DNA of 64,000 nt, taken from contig NZ_AJYD02000038.1 in the NCBI RefSeq assembly GCF_000286835.2, forward strand, positions 3,169,653 through 3,233,652, written 5' to 3'. The notes below the pieces were generated by a model. It searched no databases. It was not told where the DNA came from and saw nothing but the letters and a program-made list of their open reading frames with translations. A program made the position numbers and the translations under genes. This document shows positions 19,639 through 29,328 of the stretch, piece after piece. Source of the stretch: Enterovibrio norvegicus FF-33 (lineage in GTDB: Bacteria > Pseudomonadota > Gammaproteobacteria > Enterobacterales > Vibrionaceae). Position 1 is the stretch's first letter. Each line of letters begins with the position of its first letter.

Positions 19639-19771
19639 GCCATGATTAACTGATCGATCTCTCACTTTGAATTACTCGTCGACCAAGATTAATTAAGGCA
19701 TTGATTTTAAACTAATTAATTAATCAACCTTAGAGATTAACATTGAAGAAAGCAGTATAATCTTACCCCTT

Positions 19772-19789
19772 TGTAAGAGATCTCTCACA
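19772..19789 (-). promoter_or_regulatory. UvrY/VarA (GacA-type) binding site upstream of csrB copy 2
   Basis: The minus strand reads TGTGAGAGATCTCTTACA, identical to the E. coli UvrY recognition sequence. It begins 150 bp upstream of the repeat boundary, the same distance as in copy 1, and lies about 65 bp before the plus-strand DUF2789 gene. Confidence 0.85.
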
Positions 19790-19855
19790 AGCGGTAAGGA
19801 CACCTTGCCAAACCAGCTTCTATACTTTCTGAACACTTTAAGGAGGGCATTGCCG

Positions 19856-20089
19856 ATGGAAGTATTTGATCACAACTTAGCACACCTTTTTCTGCAGCTT
19901 GGCTTGCCCGAAGACGACGCTGCTATCCGGGACTTTATCAACAAGCATTCACTTTCTGACAGTGAAAGTTTGCCTGCGGCAGCGTTCTGGACAACCAGTC
20001 AACGTCAATTTTTAGAAGAAGCAAAATCACAAGACGCTGACTGGGTAGAACAAATTGATACCCTCGATACCTTATTGCGTAAGGCATAA
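19856..20089 (+). CDS. DUF2789 family protein
   Basis: The 77-residue protein begins MEVFDHNLAHLFLQLGLP, typical of DUF2789, and contains FWTTSQRQFLEEA and the acidic DADWVEQIDTLDTLLRKA. Its function is unknown. ATG 19856 is chosen because AAGGAGG lies 9 bases upstream; an earlier start at 19805 would add 17 unconserved residues. It runs divergently from the csrB copies, so the UvrY site at 19772 could also affect it. Confidence 0.85.
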   Translation: MEVFDHNLAHLFLQLGLPEDDAAIRDFINKHSLSDSESLPAAAFWTTSQRQFLEEAKSQDADWVEQIDTLDTLLRKA

Positions 20090-20168
20090 ACTTCCTGTAT
20101 TCATCATTCCTAGTTACGCTGGTACATTCTTGATGGACAGTAAAGGTTTGATGGAAAGGAAAAACACC

Positions 20169-20462
20169 ATGAGCACTGATTTCACTCCCGCATTGCAGCA
20201 AGCCATTGAGGCACTTTTGCGCGAAGGCAAAGAACCGACGGTTGCTTTAGTCAAAAGCCGCTTGAATCAATCCGTGCCTATGCCGCTGATCATCAGTGCG
20301 CTGCAGCGTTGGAAAAAAAACGGCAAAGTACCGAAGATAGAGATAATCGAGAAAGTAAACGATGCCGATGCAAGAATCGAAGCGTTGGAGGCTCAAGTGA
20401 GAGTGTTGACCCAACGACTTGATGCATTGGAACAACACAGCAAAAACAACAGTGAGAGCTAG
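20169..20462 (+). CDS. Small KfrA-like/coiled-coil protein, function unknown
   Basis: The 97-residue protein has an N-terminal winged-helix-like half (ALLREGKEPTVALVKSRL, PLIISALQRWKKNGKVP), which resembles the N-terminal DNA-binding part of plasmid KfrA proteins. A C-terminal heptad-like coiled coil follows (ARIEALEAQVRVLTQRLDAL). ATG 20169 has AAAGGA 8 bases upstream. It lies 79 bp after DUF2789 in the same direction. DNA binding is an inference from shape, not a confident family match. Confidence 0.65.
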   Translation: MSTDFTPALQQAIEALLREGKEPTVALVKSRLNQSVPMPLIISALQRWKKNGKVPKIEIIEKVNDADARIEALEAQVRVLTQRLDALEQHSKNNSES

Positions 20463-20474
20463 CTCTTTAGGCGA

Positions 20475-21248
20475 TTATTGAAAGTCCCACGACAAGTTAG
20501 ACACTATTCGACATGTATCGCATTTGAAATGAAACACATCATGGAGGGGCTGCTCAAGCAACCAGTCACCTCCGCATTTTGGGCATTTTCTGCCCAGCTC
20601 AGACTCCGCACTTTTTCCGCCCACTCGATACTGATAATAATATGTCGGCACCTTGGTTAAATGCTCGATGCGACCTCTAATTTCCCAGCCCTTTCGAAAC
20701 AGCAGACTATCCGCGTCCTGGATTTCAGCCAGTGCCGCATACTCCGCTTTAAACGCACCCGCCATCTGAATTTCATCACACGCCTGCCACTCAGTTTGCC
20801 ATTTCACTTCCGCTTTATGATCGCCATTGAAGGTCGCAGGAAGGCGATATAAGGGAATAGGCAACAGTGTTTCACCACAGCGAAGCGGTGAACAAGTATG
20901 TACATACGTGGTGTAAAGCACCTGCCAAGAGCGATCTTCGTCTAGCGCACTTTCTTCAGAATTGATGTCACGCCCAAGTACTTTAAGCTTAGGCGACAAT
21001 AAACCCGCATCAGACAGCTGACGAATTTTTAGTGCCACCTGTGGGCTGTGGTGTTTTGGATTGAGGCTGTCTTTTTCTGGGCACACTGCGCGAACATGAA
21101 ACACCCCATCCCCCATGACCATCGGAAACTCTCGACCTAATACTTGCCCGTTGTAGCGCAAGGTATCCATCAGCCCATTGACCGCGCGATCAACCGCTGA
21201 AATCGTCGTGTCATCAAAACATTCGAATGTCAGTTCTACCACGTACAT
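20475..21248 (-). CDS. Zn-ribbon-containing protein (DUF2310)
   Basis: The 257-residue protein has a C-terminal zinc ribbon: CPKCGG at residues about 227-232 and CDTC about 247-250. The N-terminal two thirds match the DUF2310 family, described only as possibly nucleic-acid binding. It lies 5 bp after syd on the minus strand and is likely cotranscribed, a pairing seen in vibrios. No enzymatic motif is visible. Confidence 0.8.
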   Translation of the reverse strand: MYVVELTFECFDDTTISAVDRAVNGLMDTLRYNGQVLGREFPMVMGDGVFHVRAVCPEKDSLNPKHHSPQVALKIRQLSDAGLLSPKLKVLGRDINSEESALDEDRSWQVLYTTYVHTCSPLRCGETLLPIPLYRLPATFNGDHKAEVKWQTEWQACDEIQMAGAFKAEYAALAEIQDADSLLFRKGWEIRGRIEHLTKVPTYYYQYRVGGKSAESELGRKCPKCGGDWLLEQPLHDVFHFKCDTCRIVSNLSWDFQ

Positions 21249-21253
21249 AATTG

Positions 21254-21799
21254 TTAAACCTCAGGCGTCAACAAGCTAAGAAAGGTAACGACATCGGGCG
21301 CAAGCACACTGCGCTCTTTGGTTCCGATTCGTTCTTTGATGACTTCGCCGCTTACATTGCAAATGGACACTAGGTCCAGCTCATCATCGGTCGAGGCGAT
21401 GAACACGGTTGGGTTTTGCTTTAGGCGCTTTTGCATCAACAAGTGACCAAGCATATTTTCTTGCAGGCGCGGCAAGTCTTCGTCACTCCATACCTGAATA
21501 AGCTCAAGTGGCTGACCATTCAACGTTGCGGACATATCGCCACAATAAAGACCCGCATAAAAAGCCTTAATATCATCATGCAAACTAATTCCAATGCCGT
21601 CTTCAACATTGCTGAAATCTGCACGCTCATCGCGCTTAACAGGCTGCCAGATCACAACGTCATCGGTTTCTTGAACCACGCAAGGCGATATGAGCCCACG
21701 ATAAGCATCGCTCTGTGGCTGAGAGCCATGTTGCGCATTCCAAGCATCGACAAAGCGCTCGCTAAACGACCAAAGCGCGTTAGTGACAGAGTGATTCAT
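21254..21799 (-). CDS. syd: SecY-interacting protein Syd
   Basis: The 181-residue protein equals E. coli Syd in length and begins MNHSVTNALWSFSERFVDAW. Syd is a cytosolic protein that binds SecY at the inner membrane and can monitor translocon integrity. ATG 21799 has GAGGAA 8 bases upstream. It is divergent from queF, as is common in this group. Confidence 0.92.
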   Translation of the reverse strand: MNHSVTNALWSFSERFVDAWNAQHGSQPQSDAYRGLISPCVVQETDDVVIWQPVKRDERADFSNVEDGIGISLHDDIKAFYAGLYCGDMSATLNGQPLELIQVWSDEDLPRLQENMLGHLLMQKRLKQNPTVFIASTDDELDLVSICNVSGEVIKERIGTKERSVLAPDVVTFLSLLTPEV

Positions 21800-21861
21800 T
21801 AGCAAGATTCCTCAAGATTCAGTAAACTTTGCGCATTCTAATCGATCCGTGGCAAAACCGT

Positions 21862-22707
21862 ATGAGCAAATATCAAGATGCAAAAGAACTTGCTGGCCTG
21901 ACATTAGGACAGAAAACGGACTATCAGGAGCACTACGCCCCTGAACTGCTGCAACCCGTTCCGCGTAGCCTTAACCGCGATGACCTTAATTTGGGGGACT
22001 CGCTGCCTTTTACCGGCTACGACATTTGGACGCTCTACGAATTATCCTGGCTTAATGCTAAAGGACTGCCTCAGGTGGCCATCGGTGAAGTGCGTCTTTC
22101 CGCCACCAGCCCGAACCTGATTGAATCCAAGTCATTCAAACTCTATTTAAACAGCTTCAATCAAACCCGTTTTGAAAACTGGCAAAAAGTCGTGGATACA
22201 CTGGCTAAAGATTTGTCGGCCTGTGCGGGTGAAGATGTCGATGTCACCATCTTACCTCTCGATGAATTCAGCAATACGCCCGTTGTCGCGCTTGGCGGTG
22301 AGAACATCGATGATCAAGATATTGAGATTACTGGCTATGCCTTTGACTCGAGCATCCTCGAAGATGCAGCTGAAGGACCTATCGTCAGCGAAACCCTTAA
22401 CAGCGATCTATTGAAATCAAACTGTCTGATCACCAATCAGCCAGATTGGGGGTCAGTGCGCATTGCGTATAAAGGCCCGCGAATTAATCGCGAGAAACTA
22501 CTGCGTTATATTGTGTCGTTCCGTCGTCATAATGAGTTTCATGAACAATGTGTCGAACGCATATTTACCGATCTCATGACGTACTGCCAGCCTGAGATGT
22601 TAACCGTCTATGCACGTTACACACGTCGTGGTGGTTTGGATATCAACCCATATCGTACTAACATGGGTAAAACGCCAAGCGAAAACAACCGACTCGCTCG
22701 TCAATAA
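21862..22707 (+). CDS. queF: NADPH-dependent 7-cyano-7-deazaguanine reductase QueF
   Basis: The 281-residue two-domain T-fold enzyme reduces preQ0 to preQ1 in queuosine synthesis. The QueF signature [17 protein letters not shown] follows the substrate glutamate region, and the catalytic cysteine lies in [17 protein letters not shown]. The start at 21862 gives the E. coli length (282); the upstream TTG is unlikely. Confidence 0.96.
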   Translation: MSKYQDAKELAGLTLGQKTDYQEHYAPELLQPVPRSLNRDDLNLGDSLPFTGYDIWTLYELSWLNAKGLPQVAIGEVRLSATSPNLIESKSFKLYLNSFNQTRFENWQKVVDTLAKDLSACAGEDVDVTILPLDEFSNTPVVALGGENIDDQDIEITGYAFDSSILEDAAEGPIVSETLNSDLLKSNCLITNQPDWGSVRIAYKGPRINREKLLRYIVSFRRHNEFHEQCVERIFTDLMTYCQPEMLTVYARYTRRGGLDINPYRTNMGKTPSENNRLARQ

Positions 22708-22772
22708 CCCTGAAGCAGGCTCAGTATCTCGTATCTGGGCCTGTATCTTCACTACCATAGACTCAGCCAATC

Positions 22773-25043
22773 ATGCGATTTTTGACAACCGCACTGCTTT
22801 TCTTTTCGCTGCTAATGAGCGCTACAGTCAGCGCTAAGCTCAATTCAACGCCAATCCTGACGGAAGCAGATGCCTTGCTGCAAACCTCGCCAGAGCAAGC
22901 TTTGCAAGTGACTGAACGCTACCTCATGCAACGTCGATTATCTGACAGCACGAATCGCCCACACAGCAACAATGACGCAGATCGTTCTATTCGAACCCCG
23001 CTAAATACCGTGCACGCCCATTTGATCGCCGCAAAGGCGCATGGAGCGCTAGGCCATCGAGAGGCGGCGTGGGCAGAACTGGCAAAGGCAAAATCAGTCG
23101 CACAAAGCAACGAATTAAAGCGAGCCACTTTAGAAGTGACATTGGCCGAAACCTCGCTGTTGTATTCTCTCAACAATAACCCTGACGCCGCACAAGACCT
23201 TGTAAAGTCTCTGCTCGCCGAATTATCGCTACTCGATGACATGCAATCTTGCCGAATTGAGCGTTTGAGATTTGAAGCTTCGTTACTTAATGCCATCATT
23301 GTCACCACACAAGAAGACGAGCAACAGAGCATTGCGCAATTTAATGCTGCGCTCAAAGCGTTAGGTGAGACACCAGACTTAAAACACAAAGTGCGTTATC
23401 AAATCGCACTGGGTAATTATTTCCTCAGTATTAACTCTTACGAACGTGCATTATCGGAATTACTTAGCGCTTACTGGCAAGCCAGTGAAAATGATTTCGC
23501 GGTGCAAATCGCCAGTGCGAATATCTCGTTAACCAAACTGTATCAACAACAAGGCGTGCTTGATAAAGCACTTCAACATGCAAACCAAGCGGCGGAGTTC
23601 TACGAGCACTACGATTTGAAGCGCGGCTTATCCGAAACACAGACACTTCTCGCCGCGATTTATAGCCAACAAGGCCGCTATAACTTTGCATTGGTTCATT
23701 ATTTCAATGCGTTAGAGCTTGAAACCATGCTCTCTCGCACCGTGAACATCGCCGACATCAACGTGGCTATCGCCAACACATACCTCAAATTACAGAGCTA
23801 TCCGCAAGCTGAAGAGTACGTCAATAACGCCATAGAGATTGCTGAACATTCCTCGCTTATCGAGGAGCTTTCCCAAGCGCTTCTTGTAAAAGGTGAACAA
23901 GCATTTCTTACCCTACAGACTGACATCGCCATAGAGGCCCTCAAACAAGCACTAAGTCATGCTGAAACATTGAAAAACCGTCCTCTAATGCTTGAAAGCC
24001 TTGCGCGCTTATCACAGGCCTATGAGCAAAAAGACGACTTCGACAACGCACTGCACTTCCAACGTCATTATGATCGACTCAACAAGCGTGATGAGAAAAA
24101 ACGCCAGATCCAAGAAGTTGAGTCGTTTAAGCACCGGCAGCGCGTTATTGAGCGTCAACTTCAGTTTGATGACATGCAGAAAAAGCATGCAGACGACACA
24201 CAAACCATTGTTGAACAAAAGAAGATTAACCTATTTCTTTTGGGCAGCTTGAGCGTGTTGCTGCTCGTATTAGTGTTGAGAAACCGTGCGGCAGGCATGC
24301 GATTAGAGCAATTGCAGGAGCTTCGAAAAGAACTTTATACTCACCCGCGAAGTGGCTTACGTAACTTGCGAATGCTCAACGACAGATTGTCGAATTCACT
24401 CGCCAAAAGCAGTGCACATTTTGAGCAATGGTATTTAGGTGAAATGATCCATGAACCACTAAGCGATAAACTCAGCTTTGCCATGTTCGAAGTGCCGTTT
24501 CTAAAAGTGGTTTATCTGCAGCATGGCTACCACCAAGGTTTAGAGTTAGAACGAAAAATGGGAGATTACCTAAAATCACGTCTCCAGAAACCAGCACGTC
24601 TCTATCACTTTTCGGATGCCATGTTCATTTATATTGAGCCCAACGCCGAAACCCTGAATGCCCCCGAAAAATTGGCCACCAAAATTCAAATGTTGGTGGA
24701 TGGCTTTGTCCAAGAATCTGGACTCAGTGACGTTGATAACCGTCTACGCGTTGGTATGGCCGACTACCCTTTCCTTCCTCGCGCCTTCACGTCAATCAAC
24801 GACAAGGAGCTTATCGACATCCTGCTAATGGCAACCAGTGCCGCCCGTCAGGCCTGCAAAACCCAGCACTCTAGCCAATGGGTTCATATCAGCGCAATTG
24901 ACTCAACTCCCGCCGCTTGTTTCGCGAATAACAACGTTCGCCAAGCCTGTTTAGATGGCATAAGTACGGGGTTGCTTAAGGTCAAAACTTCAGCACATGG
25001 CGAGATTAACTGGCAGACGGTTCACGAATCTGACAAAAACTAA
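22773..25043 (+). CDS. Periplasmic TPR protein with transmembrane helix and degenerate GGDEF-like domain
   Basis: The 756-residue protein has a signal peptide (MRFLTTALLFFSLLMSATVSA) and a long region of tetratricopeptide-like repeats (about residues 40-430). A coiled coil precedes one membrane helix (about 484-501, LFLLGSLSVLLLVLVL), and a cytoplasmic C-terminal domain follows. That domain keeps a GGDEF-fold outline: HPRSGLRNLRMLNDRL corresponds to the DxLTGLxNR start and LRVGMADYPFLP to the fold's later strands. Where GGDEF should be it has FSDAMF, so cyclase activity is unlikely. It probably senses something in the periplasm and binds or steers a partner. The neighbouring gene encodes an intact cyclase. 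Confidence 0.8.
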   Translation: MRFLTTALLFFSLLMSATVSAKLNSTPILTEADALLQTSPEQALQVTERYLMQRRLSDSTNRPHSNNDADRSIRTPLNTVHAHLIAAKAHGALGHREAAWAELAKAKSVAQSNELKRATLEVTLAETSLLYSLNNNPDAAQDLVKSLLAELSLLDDMQSCRIERLRFEASLLNAIIVTTQEDEQQSIAQFNAALKALGETPDLKHKVRYQIALGNYFLSINSYERALSELLSAYWQASENDFAVQIASANISLTKLYQQQGVLDKALQHANQAAEFYEHYDLKRGLSETQTLLAAIYSQQGRYNFALVHYFNALELETMLSRTVNIADINVAIANTYLKLQSYPQAEEYVNNAIEIAEHSSLIEELSQALLVKGEQAFLTLQTDIAIEALKQALSHAETLKNRPLMLESLARLSQAYEQKDDFDNALHFQRHYDRLNKRDEKKRQIQEVESFKHRQRVIERQLQFDDMQKKHADDTQTIVEQKKINLFLLGSLSVLLLVLVLRNRAAGMRLEQLQELRKELYTHPRSGLRNLRMLNDRLSNSLAKSSAHFEQWYLGEMIHEPLSDKLSFAMFEVPFLKVVYLQHGYHQGLELERKMGDYLKSRLQKPARLYHFSDAMFIYIEPNAETLNAPEKLATKIQMLVDGFVQESGLSDVDNRLRVGMADYPFLPRAFTSINDKELIDILLMATSAARQACKTQHSSQWVHISAIDSTPAACFANNNVRQACLDGISTGLLKVKTSAHGEINWQTVHESDKN

Positions 25044-25174
25044 CGCCAATTTATTGATAAAGCAGGCAATAAACCGTTATAGCTAGGCGTTGCGCGTGAG
25101 CGCTTGTTATTTATCAGCCCCAATAGTCGGTGCAAGTGCGCTCTAGACGGGGGTTTGGAGATATAGTCGTATTT

Positions 25175-26731
25175 ATGTCCAACTTCTCGTCAGATGAAGA
25201 CGTCATTACACTGAAAGAAAAGTTGCAGCACTCTCAGCTGGTATTCCGGGATTTAGCACTTAAATCCCGGCGCGAAGCGACGATCTTAAAAAGGCTCATT
25301 TCACGCCTTATCGCCGCCTCTCAAGCGCATGAAGACCCACAGCTCAACGAGCGGTTGTCTCAGATACGACGTGATATTGACAGTCAGGATGATGTCAGTA
25401 GATTGATCCCTCAACTTGCATTGGTAGAGCGAATGGTCAACAGACATAATCAGGCAACGGAGAAAGCCAAAGACGCACTGGAATGCCAATTTCAGCAAAG
25501 TGGTGAAACGCTCAAGTGTTTGCCAGGCCTCCCTGCACAGTTAAAACGTGATCTCCGTAACTTACTGATTAACCCTGACAATCAACAACAAGATGGTCAC
25601 CATAAAATTGTGGCACTGCTACAACTATACGAACGTGCACTCAAATTGCTGTCTCTGCCTTCAAATGGGCTTTCTGCCAAAGATCTTCTGAACATCGATC
25701 GCATCCACCAACTTTGTACTGAACTACAACATCTCATCACCGAACTCGATTTTGACGGTGAAGTGGGCGACAAACTGCTGGATATTAGAAGTCGACTTCT
25801 ACTGACTCCGGATTCACAAACCCTGCTTGAGCTAACGCTTGAATCTGTCCAACTCATTCTTGATGGCACCCGAAACGAGCGTAAATCTTCACAAGTATTT
25901 TTGTCTCAGATCAACGAAGATTTATCGGTTCTTCAGCGTCACAATGGCCGCTCTATTGATAGCTCTCAAGCCATTTCATCACAACGAAGTTCACTCAATG
26001 ATGAGCTCGCTTCATCTGTAGAAACGATTCAATCTCAGCTTAGAGAGGCTGAGTCTCTCGAAATTCTGCGCCCTAAAATATCTCAGGTATCAGTAAACCT
26101 TGAATCATTGGTCGCGCGTAACAGAGAACTTGAAGAACGCGAGCAGCAACTGCTAGAACAGCTTCAGCATAACGAGCAGAAACTGGATGCCTTGTATCAG
26201 CAAACCATGGACTACCGCCGTCGTCTGGGCGATCAAGAGCGTAAACTGCTGTTAGACCCGCTCACCAAGGTCTATAACCGAGCGGCTCTGGATGACCGCT
26301 TGGAGCACGAGTACCGCTGCTGGATTCGCTACGAAACACCATTTTGCCTTGCCATGATTGATATCGACCACTTTAAGAGTGTCAATGACCAGTACGGACA
26401 TCTAGTGGGTGATAAAGTTCTCAAGGTTGTCGCACGAACCATTCATCAGTGTTTACGTGACACCGACTTTATCGCGCGATTTGGTGGCGAAGAGTTCGTG
26501 GTGTTGCTGCCCGATGCAGACGAAGAAACCCGAAAAACACTGCTTACTAAAGTACGTGAAACTGTCGCCAAACTGCCCTTTAAGTTCAAAGACAGCCGCT
26601 TGACGGTGACGGTTTCTATTGGTGCCAGTATGTTTAGAGAAAATGATAATACCGTCGAAGTGCTTGAGCGTGCTGACAATGCGCTATATAACGCTAAACA
26701 CAACGGTCGCAACAAATTGGTGTGGGCATAA
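25175..26731 (+). CDS. Soluble diguanylate cyclase with N-terminal helical/coiled-coil region
   Basis: The 518-residue protein has no membrane segment. The first 350 residues are helical with coiled-coil stretches (for example ELEEREQQLLEQLQHNEQ). The C-terminal GGDEF domain begins DPLTKVYNRAALDDRL and has an intact active site GGEEF at 437-441. A product-inhibition I-site RDTD lies at 428-431, five residues before it. It should make c-di-GMP from GTP in the cytosol. I chose ATG 25175; a GTG at 25130 is the alternative and neither has a strong ribosome site. It follows the TPR/degenerate-GGDEF gene by about 130 bp. Confidence 0.88.
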   Translation: MSNFSSDEDVITLKEKLQHSQLVFRDLALKSRREATILKRLISRLIAASQAHEDPQLNERLSQIRRDIDSQDDVSRLIPQLALVERMVNRHNQATEKAKDALECQFQQSGETLKCLPGLPAQLKRDLRNLLINPDNQQQDGHHKIVALLQLYERALKLLSLPSNGLSAKDLLNIDRIHQLCTELQHLITELDFDGEVGDKLLDIRSRLLLTPDSQTLLELTLESVQLILDGTRNERKSSQVFLSQINEDLSVLQRHNGRSIDSSQAISSQRSSLNDELASSVETIQSQLREAESLEILRPKISQVSVNLESLVARNRELEEREQQLLEQLQHNEQKLDALYQQTMDYRRRLGDQERKLLLDPLTKVYNRAALDDRLEHEYRCWIRYETPFCLAMIDIDHFKSVNDQYGHLVGDKVLKVVARTIHQCLRDTDFIARFGGEEFVVLLPDADEETRKTLLTKVRETVAKLPFKFKDSRLTVTVSIGASMFRENDNTVEVLERADNALYNAKHNGRNKLVWA

Positions 26732-26969
26732 TCCCCACTTTAACGATTTTTCGTTCCATTTAGCATCCCCTCAGCCAGCATTGGCGGCCCCTCATATCTC
26801 GATACATTTTTCTTTTATTGCACCAAACTGGCTAAACTTAATATCTATGTGTATGGTTAATTAACACACTGATTTTTATAGTATTGAAATTGTAACTCTT
26901 TGATTGAGTTGGTGTAAAAATACGCCGCTCAACGTTGTACAGTGTGTTTTCTTCGCACAGGAGGTGACT

Positions 26970-28340
26970 ATGATCACTCATATCAGCCCAGTCGGGGCAA
27001 TGGATCTACTCTCTCAACTTGAGGTCGACAGACTCAAAGACACAGCAAAGAGCGATTTGTATCGCCTCTACCGCAACTGCTCATTAGCGGTACTCAATTC
27101 GGGCAGCCATACCGATAGCTCGAAAGAATTGCTTGAGCAATACAAAACGTTCGACATCCGCGTCATGCGTCGTGAACGAGGGGTGAAGCTTGAATTGGTG
27201 AACCCACCCGATCATGCTTTTGTCGATGGGAAAATCATTCGGGGTATCCAAGAGCACATGTTTTCGGTGTTACGCGATATCATTCACGTCAACGTGCAGC
27301 TCGAACATGCGAAGATATTTAATCTCACTAACTCAAACCACATTACCAATCTGATTTTCGATATTCTACGCAACGCAAAAGCAATGGTTCCGGGGCGCGA
27401 TCCTAATCTTGTGGTCTGTTGGGGCGGACACTCCATCAACCCGATTGAATATCAATACACCCGTGAAGTTGGCCACGAGCTTGGCCTACGCGAACTCAAT
27501 ATTTGTACTGGCTGCGGCCCTGGTGCAATGGAAGGTCCAATGAAAGGTGCTGCTATTGGCCATGCTAAGCAGCGTGTCACAGGCAGTCGTTTCTTAGGGT
27601 TAACCGAGCCTTCGATCATTGCCGCCGAGCCACCGAACCCCATCGTCAATGAACTGGTCATCATGCCTGATATCGAGAAACGCCTCGAAGCGTTTGTTCG
27701 TGTGGGGCATGCAATTGTCATTTTCCCCGGCGGTGCTGGTACGGCGGAAGAGCTACTCTACTTGCTGGGTATTTTAATGCATCCTGACAATGTTGATCAG
27801 CCTATGCCTGTCGTACTAACAGGACCAAAAGAAAGTGAAAGTTACTTCCGTGTCATTGATGAATTTGTTCGTGATGTTATTGGTGAAGAAGCCACTAAGT
27901 ACTATCAAATTGTCGTCGGCGACCCAGCTAAAGCAGCTCGCATCATCAAGCAAGGTATGCCTGCGGTGAAAGAGCACCGTAAATCCACTGGCGATGCGTA
28001 CTCGTTCAACTGGTCTCTAAAAATTGCACCGGAATTCCAGCTGCCTTTTGAACCCAACCATGAAAACATGGCGAACCTCGATCTGCACATGAACCAGCGT
28101 CCTGAATTGCTGGCATCCGCATTGCGTCAAGCCTTCTCTGGCATCGTCGCGGGTAATGTGAAAGAAGAGGGTATTCGTGAAATTGAACGTAACGGCCCAT
28201 TTAAAATTAATGGTGATGCCGTCTTAATGAAGAAAATGGATAAGCTTCTACGCGGTTTTGTTGAGCAGCAACGAATGAAATTGCCCGGAACTGCTTATGT
28301 CCCTTGCTATGAGATAGTGCAAGGCAAAGGTAACGGATAG
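26970..28340 (+). CDS. ppnN: Nucleotide 5'-monophosphate nucleosidase PpnN (YgdH)
   Basis: The 456-residue enzyme (E. coli 454) cleaves purine and pyrimidine monophosphates to base plus ribose 5-phosphate and is a (p)ppGpp target. The LOG-like Rossmann core shows [20 protein letters not shown] and the [11 protein letters not shown] catalytic motif. ATG 26970 is supported by AGGAGG 5 bases upstream. A terminator follows, then xni, the same neighbours as in E. coli. Confidence 0.95.
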   Translation: MITHISPVGAMDLLSQLEVDRLKDTAKSDLYRLYRNCSLAVLNSGSHTDSSKELLEQYKTFDIRVMRRERGVKLELVNPPDHAFVDGKIIRGIQEHMFSVLRDIIHVNVQLEHAKIFNLTNSNHITNLIFDILRNAKAMVPGRDPNLVVCWGGHSINPIEYQYTREVGHELGLRELNICTGCGPGAMEGPMKGAAIGHAKQRVTGSRFLGLTEPSIIAAEPPNPIVNELVIMPDIEKRLEAFVRVGHAIVIFPGGAGTAEELLYLLGILMHPDNVDQPMPVVLTGPKESESYFRVIDEFVRDVIGEEATKYYQIVVGDPAKAARIIKQGMPAVKEHRKSTGDAYSFNWSLKIAPEFQLPFEPNHENMANLDLHMNQRPELLASALRQAFSGIVAGNVKEEGIREIERNGPFKINGDAVLMKKMDKLLRGFVEQQRMKLPGTAYVPCYEIVQGKGNG

Positions 28341-28377
28341 AAACGGTTAGCCTTTCATTTATCTCTCAAGCAATTAG

Positions 28378-28404
28378 AATGGCCCTATTGGGCCATTTTT
28401 ATTT
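28378..28404 (+). terminator. Intrinsic terminator after ppnN
   Basis: The perfect 8-bp stem AATGGCCC / GGGCCATT with a 4-base loop is followed by TTTATTT. Confidence 0.8.
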
Positions 28405-28420
28405 AGCGGACACACCATTC

Positions 28421-29194
28421 ATGTCTATTCATCTCGTCATCATTGATGCAATGAATCTTATCCGACGCGTTCATGCCGCCCAACCGGATCCGAACGATAT
28501 CGACGGCGCTGCGCTGGTCTGCTGCCGTGCACTGAAGAAAATCATTAAATCGTCCGAGCCTACGCACATGGTTGCCGTATTCGATCATGCAGAGCAAGAC
28601 AGAGGTTGGCGTGCAGAGCTGATCCCTGAGTACAAGCAAGGGCGCAAACCCATGCCAGAGCCCCTTCAACATGGCTTAAACAAAATTCAGGATGCCTTCT
28701 GGGACATGGGTATTGACTCACTGCTCTCATCTGGCGATGAAGCAGACGACATGATTGCCACACTCGCGGTGAAAGTTGCGAGCAGAAAGGGACAAGTCAC
28801 AATTGTCTCGACCGACAAAGGCTATTGCCAGTTGCTCCAACCCACACTGCGTATTCGCGATTATTTTCAGCAGCGCTGGTTAGACAGTCCTTTTATTGAA
28901 AAGGAGTTCACCGTGCAGCCTCGCCAGCTTGTCGACTACTGGGGATTGGTTGGAATTAGCTCCAGCGGAGTGTCGGGTGTACCAGGTATTGGCCCGAAAA
29001 CTGCGGCTACTTTGCTTCAGCGATATAACACGTTAGAGCAGTTGTTCACCGCAGATGATATTGAGCCTAAATGGCAGAAGAAATTGGACGGAAATGAAGA
29101 TTTAGCACAGCGCTGCAAACAAGTAGCGACGTTAAAAACCGATATTACGCTCGGCTTTAATCTTCAAGATATTCGCTACACGCCTGACGCTTAA
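28421..29194 (+). CDS. xni: Flap endonuclease Xni (ExoIX, YgdG)
   Basis: The 257-residue homologue of the polymerase I 5'-nuclease domain shows HLVIIDAMNLIRRVH at the N-terminus, the acidic GDEADDMIATLA metal cluster, and the helix-hairpin-helix GVPGIGPKTAATLLQRY. It acts on DNA flaps. ATG 28421 (E. coli 251 residues) is preferred over a start 14 codons upstream inside the ppnN terminator. Confidence 0.92.
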   Translation: MSIHLVIIDAMNLIRRVHAAQPDPNDIDGAALVCCRALKKIIKSSEPTHMVAVFDHAEQDRGWRAELIPEYKQGRKPMPEPLQHGLNKIQDAFWDMGIDSLLSSGDEADDMIATLAVKVASRKGQVTIVSTDKGYCQLLQPTLRIRDYFQQRWLDSPFIEKEFTVQPRQLVDYWGLVGISSSGVSGVPGIGPKTAATLLQRYNTLEQLFTADDIEPKWQKKLDGNEDLAQRCKQVATLKTDITLGFNLQDIRYTPDA

Positions 29195-29276
29195 TCCGCT
29201 TTTCACAACACAGTTTGCCATCTAACTAACATCACTCAGGCTAAGCATGAGTATGTGTCACCGCGCATGAATAACT

Positions 29277-29304
29277 AAACGGCAGCCATTTGGCTGCCGT
29301 TTCA
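29277..29304. terminator. Bidirectional terminator between xni and rlmM
   Basis: The 12-bp perfect stem AAACGGCAGCCA / TGGCTGCCGTTT with a 2-base loop lies between convergent genes. The T-runs are short on both sides. Confidence 0.7.
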
Positions 29305-29328
29305 TTATGTGCGTTTTTCAACGTCGTA

